A stretch of 64,000 bases of DNA from Vibrio sp. (GTDB lineage: Bacteria > Pseudomonadota > Gammaproteobacteria > Enterobacterales > Vibrionaceae): positions 1 to 64,000 of the forward strand of contig JAOICL010000005.1 of the NCBI GenBank assembly GCA_028131545.1, written 5' to 3'. A program made the translations under genes and the position numbers. Of this stretch, positions 25,772-34,658 are shown in pieces (position 1 is the stretch's first letter; every line of letters starts with the position of its first letter). The notes under the pieces were generated by a model. The model made no database searches, was not told where the DNA came from, and saw only the letters and a list, made by a program, of their open reading frames with translations.

Positions 25772-26715
25772 TACCATTCCTCTTTGTTCTTTTGCATATT
25801 TTCTAAAAATAATGCTTTGAACTGACGGCGATATTCACCATTGTCATATCTATTTTGAAAATGTTTTTTGTATATTCTCCAGTACTTTCTCTGCTTACTT
25901 GTAAATAAACTACTGCCTATGTATTCATCAAATTGACTTTCTAAATAGGTAGGAGACATTTCACTCAAAAACTGTTCTATGGTTTCTTCTAATACATCTA
26001 AAAGCTGTGCATTAGGGATCATAGGGGTGTTATAACTCTGCTGAGAATTTTCAGTAATGGAGACTAACTTATTAATAGAAGCCTCAATCGAGTTAGGGAT
26101 TGGAGATGCAGAGATAAATTCATGTGCTGCACTTTGCTTTTTTATCGGTTCAGGCTTAATCTCATGGATTTCGATATGTTGCTTAACTTCATCAGATTCA
26201 AGGTCTTCAAAAGGGTCGAGAGAAAAAGGGTCATCCGATAGAATATGATTTTGAGAAAATGACTTTTCGTCTTTCGAAGATGGAGTGACATCTTCCGAAT
26301 CAAGGAAATCAAGATCATCGTTATTTACCTCAATGTTAAATTGAGATAGAAATGGGTCATTGTCTGGATCTTCTTTTTTACTATCAACATTCTCTGTTAC
26401 AGCCATGGTTGTAACCAATAAGCTGTATTGTTCTAGCTTAATGATATCGCCGTCTGATATTGGGTATTGTCTTTGATTTGATAATGGCTTGTCATTAAGC
26501 ATCAAAGGGTTCACGCCCATTCCTTGGAATAAATACCCTTGGTCAGATAAAACTATCTTAGCGTGAACACGAGATATACGTTTCTCTTGATCGGGAAGAA
26601 CAACGTCACACTGTGGTGAGCGTCCAATTTCTCCGCCGTTTTGTGGTAAATAGAAAACTCGTGAAGTCACAACCTCATTTTGTGGTACTGAAATGAGATG
26701 AATACTGATTCCCAT
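25771..26715 (-). CDS. tagH: T6SS FHA-domain protein (TagH/Fha-like)
   Basis: 314 residues. The N-terminal FHA domain (about 1-100) has the phosphothreonine-binding signature GEIGRSPQCDVVLPD followed by RISRVHAKI and LMLNDKPL. A long acidic, low-complexity middle (DSEDVTPSSKDEKS, DDPFSLDPFEDLESDE) leads to a helical C-terminal domain (FLSEMSPTYLESQFD...RQFKALFLENMQ) typical of the VasC/TagH group. Its likely partner is the kinase at the end of the same operon, whose phosphorylation of a T6SS component this domain would read. It is cytoplasmic and lies three bases after the solute-binding protein gene. Confidence 0.9.
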   Translation of the reverse strand: MGISIHLISVPQNEVVTSRVFYLPQNGGEIGRSPQCDVVLPDQEKRISRVHAKIVLSDQGYLFQGMGVNPLMLNDKPLSNQRQYPISDGDIIKLEQYSLLVTTMAVTENVDSKKEDPDNDPFLSQFNIEVNNDDLDFLDSEDVTPSSKDEKSFSQNHILSDDPFSLDPFEDLESDEVKQHIEIHEIKPEPIKKQSAAHEFISASPIPNSIEASINKLVSITENSQQSYNTPMIPNAQLLDVLEETIEQFLSEMSPTYLESQFDEYIGSSLFTSKQRKYWRIYKKHFQNRYDNGEYRRQFKALFLENMQKNKEEW

Positions 26716-26718
26716 AAG

Positions 26719-27480
26719 CTATCCTTCGCATTGTATGACTGCTTTATTGAAGCTGGTTAGAAAGCCGGTGTATTTTTGGAGAAACCGGTTTGAAAAATAT
26801 ACGCCCATATCTTTATTTTCAACATTAGTCGAACGGAAGTAGTCATTAGGTAACTCTGCGTTCTTAAGTTCAGATTTAAAGACAAGCTCATCTTCTAAAG
26901 CAACATCAATTTCCCTTTGTTTTAGAAGCTTTAATAATACTTTAGCATCTCGAGGCTGTTTGACGACATTAAAACCATGACGCTTTAACCAAAACCACTT
27001 ACTTGACCCAAATTTAGCTGAAAACTTAAGTTTAACTTTACTTAATTCATCTACCTTAGCTTGTACTCCAGGTCCGAAGTACCAGTTAAGCTTTTGTTGA
27101 GCTATGGTCGTTGATAATGTTGCATATTCATCTCTTTCTTGAGTTTTTGTTGCGACGAAGAATCCATGATGTGCACCACTATGAACTTTTAATTGAGCAT
27201 TAGACCATTTAGTCATCGTAATCTGATAGGGTTGCCCCATGTTACCTAACGCACATTTTACTTTGTCTAATGCGATGCCAAACATATCGCCATCATTGTG
27301 CACCTGATAGGGAGCCCATGCTTGGGTGGTTAGTAATAATCGATTAGGACCATTAGCTGCATAAGTTGATGAACTAAATGCTGTTAAGGCTAAAATAAGA
27401 CACATCGATATAGGTAGATCATTAGAAATAATCCGGTTCACTATGTTGTTTGAGTGACGTTTGTGATGTTTTATCATCAT
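26719..27480 (-). CDS. Periplasmic solute-binding protein (SBP_bac_3 type) within the T6SS operon
   Basis: 253 residues. After a long basic N-region, a hydrophobic core (PISMCLILALTAFSSSTYA) ends in an AxA-type cleavage site, so it is exported. The mature chain follows the family 3 solute-binding fold: LLLTTQAWAPYQVHNDGDMFGIALDKVKCAL, YEFGPG-like LNWYFGPGVQAKVDEL, and DAKVLLKLLKQREIDVALEDELVF. Such proteins bind amino acids or other small polar ligands, either for uptake or for signalling. Its start overlaps the stop of the previous solute-binding gene by four bases (ATGA). No permease or ATPase of an ABC importer is in the window, which argues for a sensing role. Confidence 0.8.
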   Translation of the reverse strand: MMIKHHKRHSNNIVNRIISNDLPISMCLILALTAFSSSTYAANGPNRLLLTTQAWAPYQVHNDGDMFGIALDKVKCALGNMGQPYQITMTKWSNAQLKVHSGAHHGFFVATKTQERDEYATLSTTIAQQKLNWYFGPGVQAKVDELSKVKLKFSAKFGSSKWFWLKRHGFNVVKQPRDAKVLLKLLKQREIDVALEDELVFKSELKNAELPNDYFRSTNVENKDMGVYFSNRFLQKYTGFLTSFNKAVIQCEG

Positions 27481-28499
27481 TGGTTATCTCCAATGAGTTC
27501 CGACATTTTAAGAATAGAAACAGGAGGGTAGTAATCTAACTTTTTTGCAGCATTCATATTAACAATATAGGAATACTCACTCATGGCTTCAATCGGGATA
27601 TCTTTAACATTAATGTGATCAAATAGAATTTGCTTCGCTTTATAACCAGCAAATTGGCCAACATTGTAATAACGACTTACTATACCCAATAGAGCATTAT
27701 TTTTTCTTATTGGACTTTCAGTGGCTGAGAAGGTCATTAAATTGGCATCGTGTATTTGACTCACGATAACTTTACTATTCGAAATCACAAAAGAGTCTGG
27801 TGGTAAGTAAACCAGGTCAATATTATCCTCTTTCATTCTTTTTAAGTTCGACTGAAGGGAGCTAATATCAGGTTTTCCATCGGTAATTGAAAATGGATAT
27901 AAATGAACTCTCATTTTATGTTTGAAAGAATTTAAATGTAACTTATTTGCAGTAATGACAGAATTGTCTTCTTGAGGATTGAACAAAACCCCAATTTTTT
28001 TCACATGATTTAATTGTTTAATCGCTTTCAGCTGTACGGTATGAGGAACGATGTGGCTGACACCGGTGAAGTTTCTTGAGTGCTCATTTTTATCGCCAAC
28101 CAGCTTAGAGCCGACCGGATCAGTAACAATACTAAATACACTTGGAGTGCTTCCATTTAAGCTAAATTCTGTTGGGTTATACTCGGTTCCAATTAATGTA
28201 CGGGTGACAGTGGTACCAAAGGTATATACGAGATCAGGTTGTATCGTGTTGAGTGCTTTAATATTCGCATTGAGTTTATTTTTGTCTTTCTCAGCATCTA
28301 AATAAACAAATTTAACATTCCCCGTTCTATTGAGGTAATCCATAAATCCTCTTTCTGCGTCAGTAATACCACGCCAAAGAAGTAATGCGACGGTTTTCTG
28401 ATCTTCATCCGTTGCTGTAGATGCTAAAGCCAGTGTTGGAGAGAACAGTGTATTTAAAATAAAACTTAAGGTAATAAGTTGTTTGATTAATGTTGACAT
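27477..28499 (-). CDS. ABC-type substrate-binding protein (PF04392 type) within the T6SS operon
   Basis: 340 residues with a Sec signal peptide (FILNTLFSPTLALAS). The fold follows the ABC_sub_bind (TrpX-like) family: KTVALLLWRGITDAERGFMDYL, PDLVYTFGTTVTRTLIGTEYN, KKIGVLFNPQEDNSV, DLVYLPPDSFVISN and YYNVGQFAGYKAKQIL. These proteins bind aromatic amino acids or similar ligands and are frequently coupled to membrane signalling proteins rather than importers. It begins two bases after the end of the sensor-MFS gene and overlaps the next solute-binding gene, so the three form a translationally linked unit inside the T6SS operon. The ligand is unknown. Confidence 0.82.
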   Translation of the reverse strand: MSTLIKQLITLSFILNTLFSPTLALASTATDEDQKTVALLLWRGITDAERGFMDYLNRTGNVKFVYLDAEKDKNKLNANIKALNTIQPDLVYTFGTTVTRTLIGTEYNPTEFSLNGSTPSVFSIVTDPVGSKLVGDKNEHSRNFTGVSHIVPHTVQLKAIKQLNHVKKIGVLFNPQEDNSVITANKLHLNSFKHKMRVHLYPFSITDGKPDISSLQSNLKRMKEDNIDLVYLPPDSFVISNSKVIVSQIHDANLMTFSATESPIRKNNALLGIVSRYYNVGQFAGYKAKQILFDHINVKDIPIEAMSEYSYIVNMNAAKKLDYYPPVSILKMSELIGDNQ

Positions 28500-28500
28500 A

Positions 28501-31044
28501 TTAAGCCTCCGCTACGCGCTTATCCATGCGCGTAAACACGGTATATGAAAAGAGAAGAATGATTGAGCTTATAAATAGGATCACACCAAAGATGATGATC
28601 GTTTCGTTATAACTGAATGTACTCAGTAAAATCCCCGCTAATATAGGGCCAGTAATATTACCAATACGTTCTGTTAACCTAAAGATCCCAATGATTTTAC
28701 CTCTTTCAATGCCTTGATTACTCATTAGGTCAATGACAAGAGGGATTTGAGGCGAAACGCAGATACCATGTGCGATACCGACAAAAATAACAATTAAGAG
28801 TACGCCAGAAGTTCCATCTAAAAAGTAGACATTTAACATGGCAATAGACGAAATTAAACCACCTAAAACAATGAAGGCAATTTTGTTTTTGAACTTATCA
28901 ACGAGTGCAGCACTTATAGGAGCAATTAAAATAATAGCGAGTCCATAAGTCATGATGACGCGACCAGAAACAGAGCTACTTTCTCCCATATCTTGCAGGT
29001 ACACTGGGCAAATATAGTATAAAAATCCAGTTAAAATAATTTTGGCCGGAATAGCGCTAAACAAAGTGATGAGTGCAAAATATTTGTTTTTTAGTAATAT
29101 TTTAAAATCTTGTAGTTTAACTGGTTGTCCTACCGTCTCACTTTGTTTGCTTTCGAAGAAGGAAGCGATTAATAGTACCCCTAATAAAGCCAGTAACCCC
29201 GATAGTATAAATGTCGGGGCGTAACCGAGTTTGTCTGCAAGAATACCCCCAATAGCAGCACCACAAAGTGAACCTGAGAAAAAGGATGAAAGGAATGTCG
29301 CCATACCTTTTGTACGATTTTTATCGGTAGTTGTATCCGATACATATCCCTGAGCTGAGATGAAGACAATACCGTATCCAACCGCAGTAATTGCTCTGGT
29401 TAATAATAATATTTCTATATTCGTAACAAAGGCAGTGATAGTAAGACCTATTGCGGTAATAATACCACCGGTCATTAGAGAGAAACGACGTCCTACTTTA
29501 TCTGACCAGTAACCAGCAAAAGGTAAAGAAATAGCCCAACACAGCATGAATAAAGAAATCGGCAAACTGGTAATTAAACTTTGTGGAATGATGTTCGACA
29601 TTGAATCAAGATTTGAAACATAATGCGGGAAAAAGGCTAAAGAAGCCGCTTCAGCGAATACTAATAGAAATAGAGGTAATCGAATGAATCGATAATCTTG
29701 ATTATCAAGCAACGTAGTCTTTTTTGACTTAGCTGCACTGCTCACAAGGTTATTGATGTTTTGTGTGAGCGCACTTATTTCATCTTTGGAACGAATTGCC
29801 GCAGTATGCAATCCAACAGTTAAATTATCCTTGGATAACAAACGTTTAATTTGTTGTAATGGGGATAAAATCATATATTGGCATAAAAATAAAATGATTT
29901 CGGTTACTACAAGACATGATGTGATTAAGACCGTAATCATATCCATTAAACTATCTTCAAGAATGTTACCGATGATATTACCATCAGTCGCGATTTTTAA
30001 TTCTATTGCAGAATCTGGAGATAAAACTAATGAACTTGTCTGTTTTAAATCTTCAGTACTGGAACCAGGCGAATACGTATAAATGGAGTCTTTATTTTGA
30101 TTTAAGCTGATGGCTAATAATTCTTCGTGCCTATCGACGTAGAAAGCAAACTCACTCTCTAAGCCATTTAATCGTTCAATCGGTACACCATTATCAACGA
30201 GGCGATCGATCATCGTGGATAGCGCATCACCAATTAAATGGGATTTTTGTTCGAGTTTCGGTTCATATACCTTTGAAAAAGCATGCAGCGATTGATATGA
30301 AGCACCGAAATTGGCCACAATAGTAAGAACTATAGCAAGAGTGATAATGAAGAAAGGGTAATGCTTCGTTCTTATTTTTCTTTTATGCTGAGTTTGTTGA
30401 GCATTAAAAGCCTCTTGAGTTTCTTCAAATATATTAAACACATTCGCGCCATTGGTTTGAAATTGTTCCGAAGCAGAACGGGCGGTATTTATTCGAGTGA
30501 GGATATTATTTAAAAAAAAGCGAAGTATAATAAAGCCAAATAGGGCACAGCCCGTTACCCAAATAGTCGCATACAATATTTGCTTTTCTAATAGAGCTAA
30601 TTGACTTTCGTACAAGGCTTTCGGTGAGTAATGAAGCTGTAATTTACCTTCATTTAAACCAAAAGTATTCGTAATAGGGAGGGAGATCTCTCGATTATCG
30701 GGTTCTATCTCACCGGTTGAAAATAAAACCTGATTATTCATATCCACAACAGATAAGGATGTGATTCCAGAAACAAGCTGAATACGTCTGTCTAATAAAG
30801 ATTGAATGTTATTAATAGAAGCTAAGGGTAAACCGAGGTTTATCGCTTGCTGTATATCATTTTGAGTTTCCTCAACCACAATTTGATAAGTTGAATCACT
30901 GGTTTCAGTGAGTCTCTTTTCAAAATTAAGATAATTGAGGGTCGTATTGAGCCCAATCGAAAAGAGTAAAACAGCTACGATAGCGAGCGATAATTTGGCA
31001 CGTAGTGATAAAGAAACTTTAACTGCTTGTTCTTTTAATTCCAT
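28501..31044 (-). CDS. Dual-sensor/HAMP-MFS transporter fusion within the T6SS operon
   Basis: 847 residues. Helix 1 (about 17-37) and helix 2 (about 155-177) flank a first periplasmic domain (QNDIQQAINLGLPLASINNIQSLL...VDMNNQVLFSTGE), similar to chemoreceptor or kinase sensor domains. Helix 3 (about 226-247) and helix 4 (about 370-392) flank a second. A HAMP-like segment follows (ILSPLQQIKRLLSK...SKDEISALTQNINNL). From about residue 460 onward it is a complete 12-helix major facilitator: PFAGYWSDKVGRRFSLMTGG is the loop 2-3 signature GxxxDxxGRR. There is no kinase or cyclase output. The two solute-binding genes follow immediately. A sensor-gated transporter is my inference. It lies between tssH and fha. 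Confidence 0.85.
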   Translation of the reverse strand: MELKEQAVKVSLSLRAKLSLAIVAVLLFSIGLNTTLNYLNFEKRLTETSDSTYQIVVEETQNDIQQAINLGLPLASINNIQSLLDRRIQLVSGITSLSVVDMNNQVLFSTGEIEPDNREISLPITNTFGLNEGKLQLHYSPKALYESQLALLEKQILYATIWVTGCALFGFIILRFFLNNILTRINTARSASEQFQTNGANVFNIFEETQEAFNAQQTQHKRKIRTKHYPFFIITLAIVLTIVANFGASYQSLHAFSKVYEPKLEQKSHLIGDALSTMIDRLVDNGVPIERLNGLESEFAFYVDRHEELLAISLNQNKDSIYTYSPGSSTEDLKQTSSLVLSPDSAIELKIATDGNIIGNILEDSLMDMITVLITSCLVVTEIILFLCQYMILSPLQQIKRLLSKDNLTVGLHTAAIRSKDEISALTQNINNLVSSAAKSKKTTLLDNQDYRFIRLPLFLLVFAEAASLAFFPHYVSNLDSMSNIIPQSLITSLPISLFMLCWAISLPFAGYWSDKVGRRFSLMTGGIITAIGLTITAFVTNIEILLLTRAITAVGYGIVFISAQGYVSDTTTDKNRTKGMATFLSSFFSGSLCGAAIGGILADKLGYAPTFILSGLLALLGVLLIASFFESKQSETVGQPVKLQDFKILLKNKYFALITLFSAIPAKIILTGFLYYICPVYLQDMGESSSVSGRVIMTYGLAIILIAPISAALVDKFKNKIAFIVLGGLISSIAMLNVYFLDGTSGVLLIVIFVGIAHGICVSPQIPLVIDLMSNQGIERGKIIGIFRLTERIGNITGPILAGILLSTFSYNETIIIFGVILFISSIILLFSYTVFTRMDKRVAEA

Positions 31045-31073
31045 TTTACTCTTTTCCTTAGTACAACTTTATA

Positions 31074-33677
31074 TTATTGAATGGTTAACTCAAAATCTTC
31101 TTTGGAAGAGCTTGAGCTGACTTCAACATGCGTGATAGGTTCTTCTCTACTTAGCCTCAGGATGCATTCCTCAGCAAGCCTTGGCATCAAAGAGCGGTTG
31201 ATAATTTGTTCAACAGCACGCCCACCTGTGGTTGGATCCGTATTTTTACTGACAACATAATCAATAAAATTCGAATCCCAAGTGAAACTTGCCTGATATT
31301 GCTCGGCAATCTTTTTCTTAATCCGATTTAACGATATTTCAGTAATCTTACCTAACTCTTCATCATTGAGTGGGTAATAAGGAACAACAGTAGTACGGCC
31401 TAAAAATGCAGGTTTAAAGTATTGCTGTAAATCCGGACGAATTTTTTCAAGCAATTCATTGTTGTCTAGGCGTACATCATTATCATCACAAACGTCACAT
31501 ATTGCTTGGTCTGCTGCATTAGACGTCATAATTATTATAGTATTCTTAAAGTCTACCGTACGGCCTTCGCTATCTTTAATGTGTCCTTTATCAAAAATTT
31601 GATAAAAGAGGTCATGAACACCGGGGTGTGCTTTTTCCATTTCGTCTAATAATAGAACAGAATACGGATTACGGCGGATAGCTTCTGTTAGAACTCCCCC
31701 TTCACCAAAACCAACATACCCAGCAGGTGAACCCAGAAGCATAGAAATTTTATGTTCTTCTTTGAATTCCGTCATGTTGATAACAGTTAGGTCATTGCTA
31801 CCACCATAAAGTTGCTCCGCTAATGCCATGGCTGTTTCTGTTTTACCAACACCACTTGGGCCACACATAAGAAAAACACCTATGGGTTTACGTCCATCGG
31901 TTAATCCCGCTCGTGAAATGCGAATAGCTTTAGCAAGCTCTTGTTTAGCAACATTTTGACCAATGACACGTTGGTTCAATTGATCCTCAAGTGATAATAG
32001 CTTTTTAATCTCATCACTCATCATGCTACCAACAGGGATGCCAGTCCAATTAGAGATAACTTGAGCAATCGTTGCGTCATCTACCATGGCATTGACTAAG
32101 GGGTCTTCATTTTGAAGTTTGGTAAGCTGATCGAGCAGTGAGTTCATTTCACTCTGTTTATTCGTATCAACGGTTTCTTCTTCGGAAAGCCCCATAATTT
32201 CAGATTGTAATGACTTAATTTGCTCAACAAGTTTGATTTCTTCTTTCCATCGACTGTTATAGGCAACGAGTTTTTCTTCGTTAGCGGCAATGGTCTTTTC
32301 CAGTTCAGAAATAGGATCTTCCCGATGACCAAATAAAGCTTGTTCTTTTTCTAGAGCAACTTTTTCATTTTTTTCATAACGAATGGTTTGTTCAAGAGAT
32401 TCAATCACCTCTGGCTTTGCACCTTGAGTTAATGCAATACGGGCACTGGCGGTATCTAATAGGCTAATGGCTTTATCAGGCAATTGACGGCTTGGCAGAT
32501 AACGGATCGATAAATTGACTGATGCTTCGATAGCTGATTCTGCAATATAAGCACCATGGTGTTTTTGAAGTGATGCAGCAACACCACGAAGCATTTGCAT
32601 CGCATCTTCAGCATTCGGTTCTTCAATAGTGACAATTTGGAAGCGACGAGTGAGTGCTGGATCCTTCTCGAAATATTTTTTGTATTCAGCCCAAGTTGTT
32701 GCAGCAATGGTTTTAAATTCACCACGAGCTAGTGCTGGTTTTAATAAGTTAGCCGCATCATTTTGCCCGGCTGCACCGCCTGCACCGATGAGAGTATGGG
32801 CTTCATCGATAAAAACAATAATGGGCTTCTCTGAATTCTTAACTTCATTGATGACATCTTTTAAGCGGTTTTCGAATTCACCTTTAACACTCGCACCGGC
32901 TTGTAATAAACCCAAGTCTAATGAGTGTATTTGTACGCCTTGTAATGCAGAAGGCACTTCATCGGCTGCAATGCGTAATGCCAAGCCTTCAACAACAGCA
33001 GTTTTACCAACACCAGGTTCACCAACCATAATTGGGTTGTTTTGTCTTTTACGACAAAGTATATCGATGGCTTTTCTTACTTCTGAATTACGGCCTGATA
33101 TTGGGTCAATATTTCCGTCAATGGCTTCTTGGGTAAGGTTAATCGTATATTTACTTAATGCATCGTTGCCAGTGGGTGATTGGCCACTAGACGCTTCACC
33201 CGTTTGTGCTGTTGCAACAGACGCCTGTTGGATAAAACCTTGTAACGATTCAATGGAAATGTCTTTTAAGGTCTCGTAAGGAGTGGTACTAACACCTAAT
33301 ACATTCTGCTGAAGTAAGGCATGAACAAGGTGTAAGCTAATGATTTCACCATGTGCATAGTTAACGGAGGCTAGCATCCAAGCATCTTTAGCTAATTCAG
33401 TGAGTTCATGACTCAACGTTGGCTGACCTTCACTACCTCGTGGTAAACGAGTTAAGCGATTGGTGAGCTCAGCTACAAATTGCTCTTGTGGTATTTTTTG
33501 ACTGTTGAGAAGAGCGAGTAATTCCTTATCGTTTTGTGATATTAACTGTAAAAGCCAATGTTCAATTTCGATTGCTGCTACACCTTGATTCATTGCAGCG
33601 CCAGCTGAAACCTCTAAGGCTTTTTTCAAATCAAGAGAGAGTTTTCCAACAAGTTTCGTGAGGGTCACTTGAGCCAT
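31074..33677 (-). CDS. tssH: T6SS AAA+ ATPase TssH (ClpV)
   Basis: 867 residues. ClpV disassembles contracted TssB/TssC sheaths for recycling. The order is an N-terminal Clp-N domain (GVAAIEIEHWLLQLI), AAA1 with Walker A GEPGVGKT and Walker B IVFIDEAHTLIGAG, a ClpB-like middle coiled-coil (about 415-530), AAA2 with Walker A GPSGVGKTETA and Walker B SVLLLDEMEKAHPG, and a C-terminal D2-small domain with TTGGRAVEQIINRSLMP. Length and spacing are those of full-length ClpV. SD AAGGAA precedes the ATG. It is followed after 29 bases by the sensor-MFS gene. Confidence 0.96.
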   Translation of the reverse strand: MAQVTLTKLVGKLSLDLKKALEVSAGAAMNQGVAAIEIEHWLLQLISQNDKELLALLNSQKIPQEQFVAELTNRLTRLPRGSEGQPTLSHELTELAKDAWMLASVNYAHGEIISLHLVHALLQQNVLGVSTTPYETLKDISIESLQGFIQQASVATAQTGEASSGQSPTGNDALSKYTINLTQEAIDGNIDPISGRNSEVRKAIDILCRKRQNNPIMVGEPGVGKTAVVEGLALRIAADEVPSALQGVQIHSLDLGLLQAGASVKGEFENRLKDVINEVKNSEKPIIVFIDEAHTLIGAGGAAGQNDAANLLKPALARGEFKTIAATTWAEYKKYFEKDPALTRRFQIVTIEEPNAEDAMQMLRGVAASLQKHHGAYIAESAIEASVNLSIRYLPSRQLPDKAISLLDTASARIALTQGAKPEVIESLEQTIRYEKNEKVALEKEQALFGHREDPISELEKTIAANEEKLVAYNSRWKEEIKLVEQIKSLQSEIMGLSEEETVDTNKQSEMNSLLDQLTKLQNEDPLVNAMVDDATIAQVISNWTGIPVGSMMSDEIKKLLSLEDQLNQRVIGQNVAKQELAKAIRISRAGLTDGRKPIGVFLMCGPSGVGKTETAMALAEQLYGGSNDLTVINMTEFKEEHKISMLLGSPAGYVGFGEGGVLTEAIRRNPYSVLLLDEMEKAHPGVHDLFYQIFDKGHIKDSEGRTVDFKNTIIIMTSNAADQAICDVCDDNDVRLDNNELLEKIRPDLQQYFKPAFLGRTTVVPYYPLNDEELGKITEISLNRIKKKIAEQYQASFTWDSNFIDYVVSKNTDPTTGGRAVEQIINRSLMPRLAEECILRLSREEPITHVEVSSSSSKEDFELTIQ

Positions 33678-33710
33678 ACTTTCATTCCTTGTATTGCATA
33701 TTAAGATGAA

Positions 33711-34658
33711 TTACTTCAGAAGTAGTTTCATCATTTTCTCTGGTTGCCTTTCGGGTGATAAGCAATCCACTTCGCCTAAGTGTGCAGCTACATAAGCATT
33801 ACTCGAGAGCATCGGTTGCTTAATGTAACTGCGTTTAACATTAAGATAGATAAAAATTGGAGTATTATCACGGGTAAATAATTGAATAAGTTCTCTAATT
33901 TTATTTCCAATATGCGCATCGGTTTGTATCTGTGTTAACTCGTTCGCATTTTTAGGAGTGATAGTGATATTAAGTCGACTAAAAAAGGTGAGACACGTTT
34001 TGCCAAGTAAGAAACCATGTCCAATCGAATTATTACCTGATTCGTGATAACGTAATTGTGTCAGAGAATCTCGAGGGAGTTGTTTTCGTTCATGAAATAA
34101 GCAGTTTACGTCGATTTCATAGCAAAAGTAATCATTCAAAACACGCTTTAATACATTGATATTTCTTGTTTTTTGACTTAACAGAAGCGTGTATTGAAAA
34201 TAATCATCTTGATCGGCGGATAAAGCACCTAAATTGAGCAACCGTTTAATTTTATCGGGTACTCTTTCATTTTCTAAAATTAACCACTTACGAGTTTCTA
34301 AAAGATGCATCATTTCTAGATGTCGATGATTGAATACATCGAGAAAGTCACGGAGTGCATTATTTTCTTGGTGTATCGCGCTAAGCATTTCTTCGTAAAT
34401 ATAACTGGGTACGACACCATAAATGCCAGAGAGTGCTTGTTTCGCTATGGTTAGCTGAATATATCTTGGTTGTTGCTCTATATTGGTAATGTCGCTGATT
34501 AAACCATAGGGCATAGCTTCCGCTTTTAAACGTATATCGGCACTTGGGCTTTGTATCCCAAGTGCTTTTTGTTGTTTAGATAAAGAATGTAATAAGCGAA
34601 TGGCTTGAGTAAAATCATAGTGTTTATGATTTTTGGCTAAATCTTGTAATACATTCAT
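33711..34658 (-). CDS. tssG: T6SS baseplate protein TssG
   Basis: 315 residues from the ATG at 34658, which overlaps the tssF stop by four bases (ATGA); the track start is a TTG two codons earlier. TssG forms the baseplate wedge with TssF and TssE. Hallmarks are the N-terminal YDFTQAIRLLHSL (FxQAVRLL in relatives), VRLKAEAMPYGLISDI-like RLKAEAMPYGL, LSGIYGVVPSYIYEEML, FLDVFNHR, and the C-terminal CLTFFSRLNITITP region. The usual FLDMF-NHR motif is well preserved. No unusual domain is visible. Confidence 0.93.
   Translation of the reverse strand: MNVLQDLAKNHKHYDFTQAIRLLHSLSKQQKALGIQSPSADIRLKAEAMPYGLISDITNIEQQPRYIQLTIAKQALSGIYGVVPSYIYEEMLSAIHQENNALRDFLDVFNHRHLEMMHLLETRKWLILENERVPDKIKRLLNLGALSADQDDYFQYTLLLSQKTRNINVLKRVLNDYFCYEIDVNCLFHERKQLPRDSLTQLRYHESGNNSIGHGFLLGKTCLTFFSRLNITITPKNANELTQIQTDAHIGNKIRELIQLFTRDNTPIFIYLNVKRSYIKQPMLSSNAYVAAHLGEVDCLSPERQPEKMMKLLLK

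Noticed and set aside
32629-33279. 216-residue plus-strand ORF over tssH
   Set aside because: Antisense to the ClpV AAA1 coding region; low-complexity composition without motifs.
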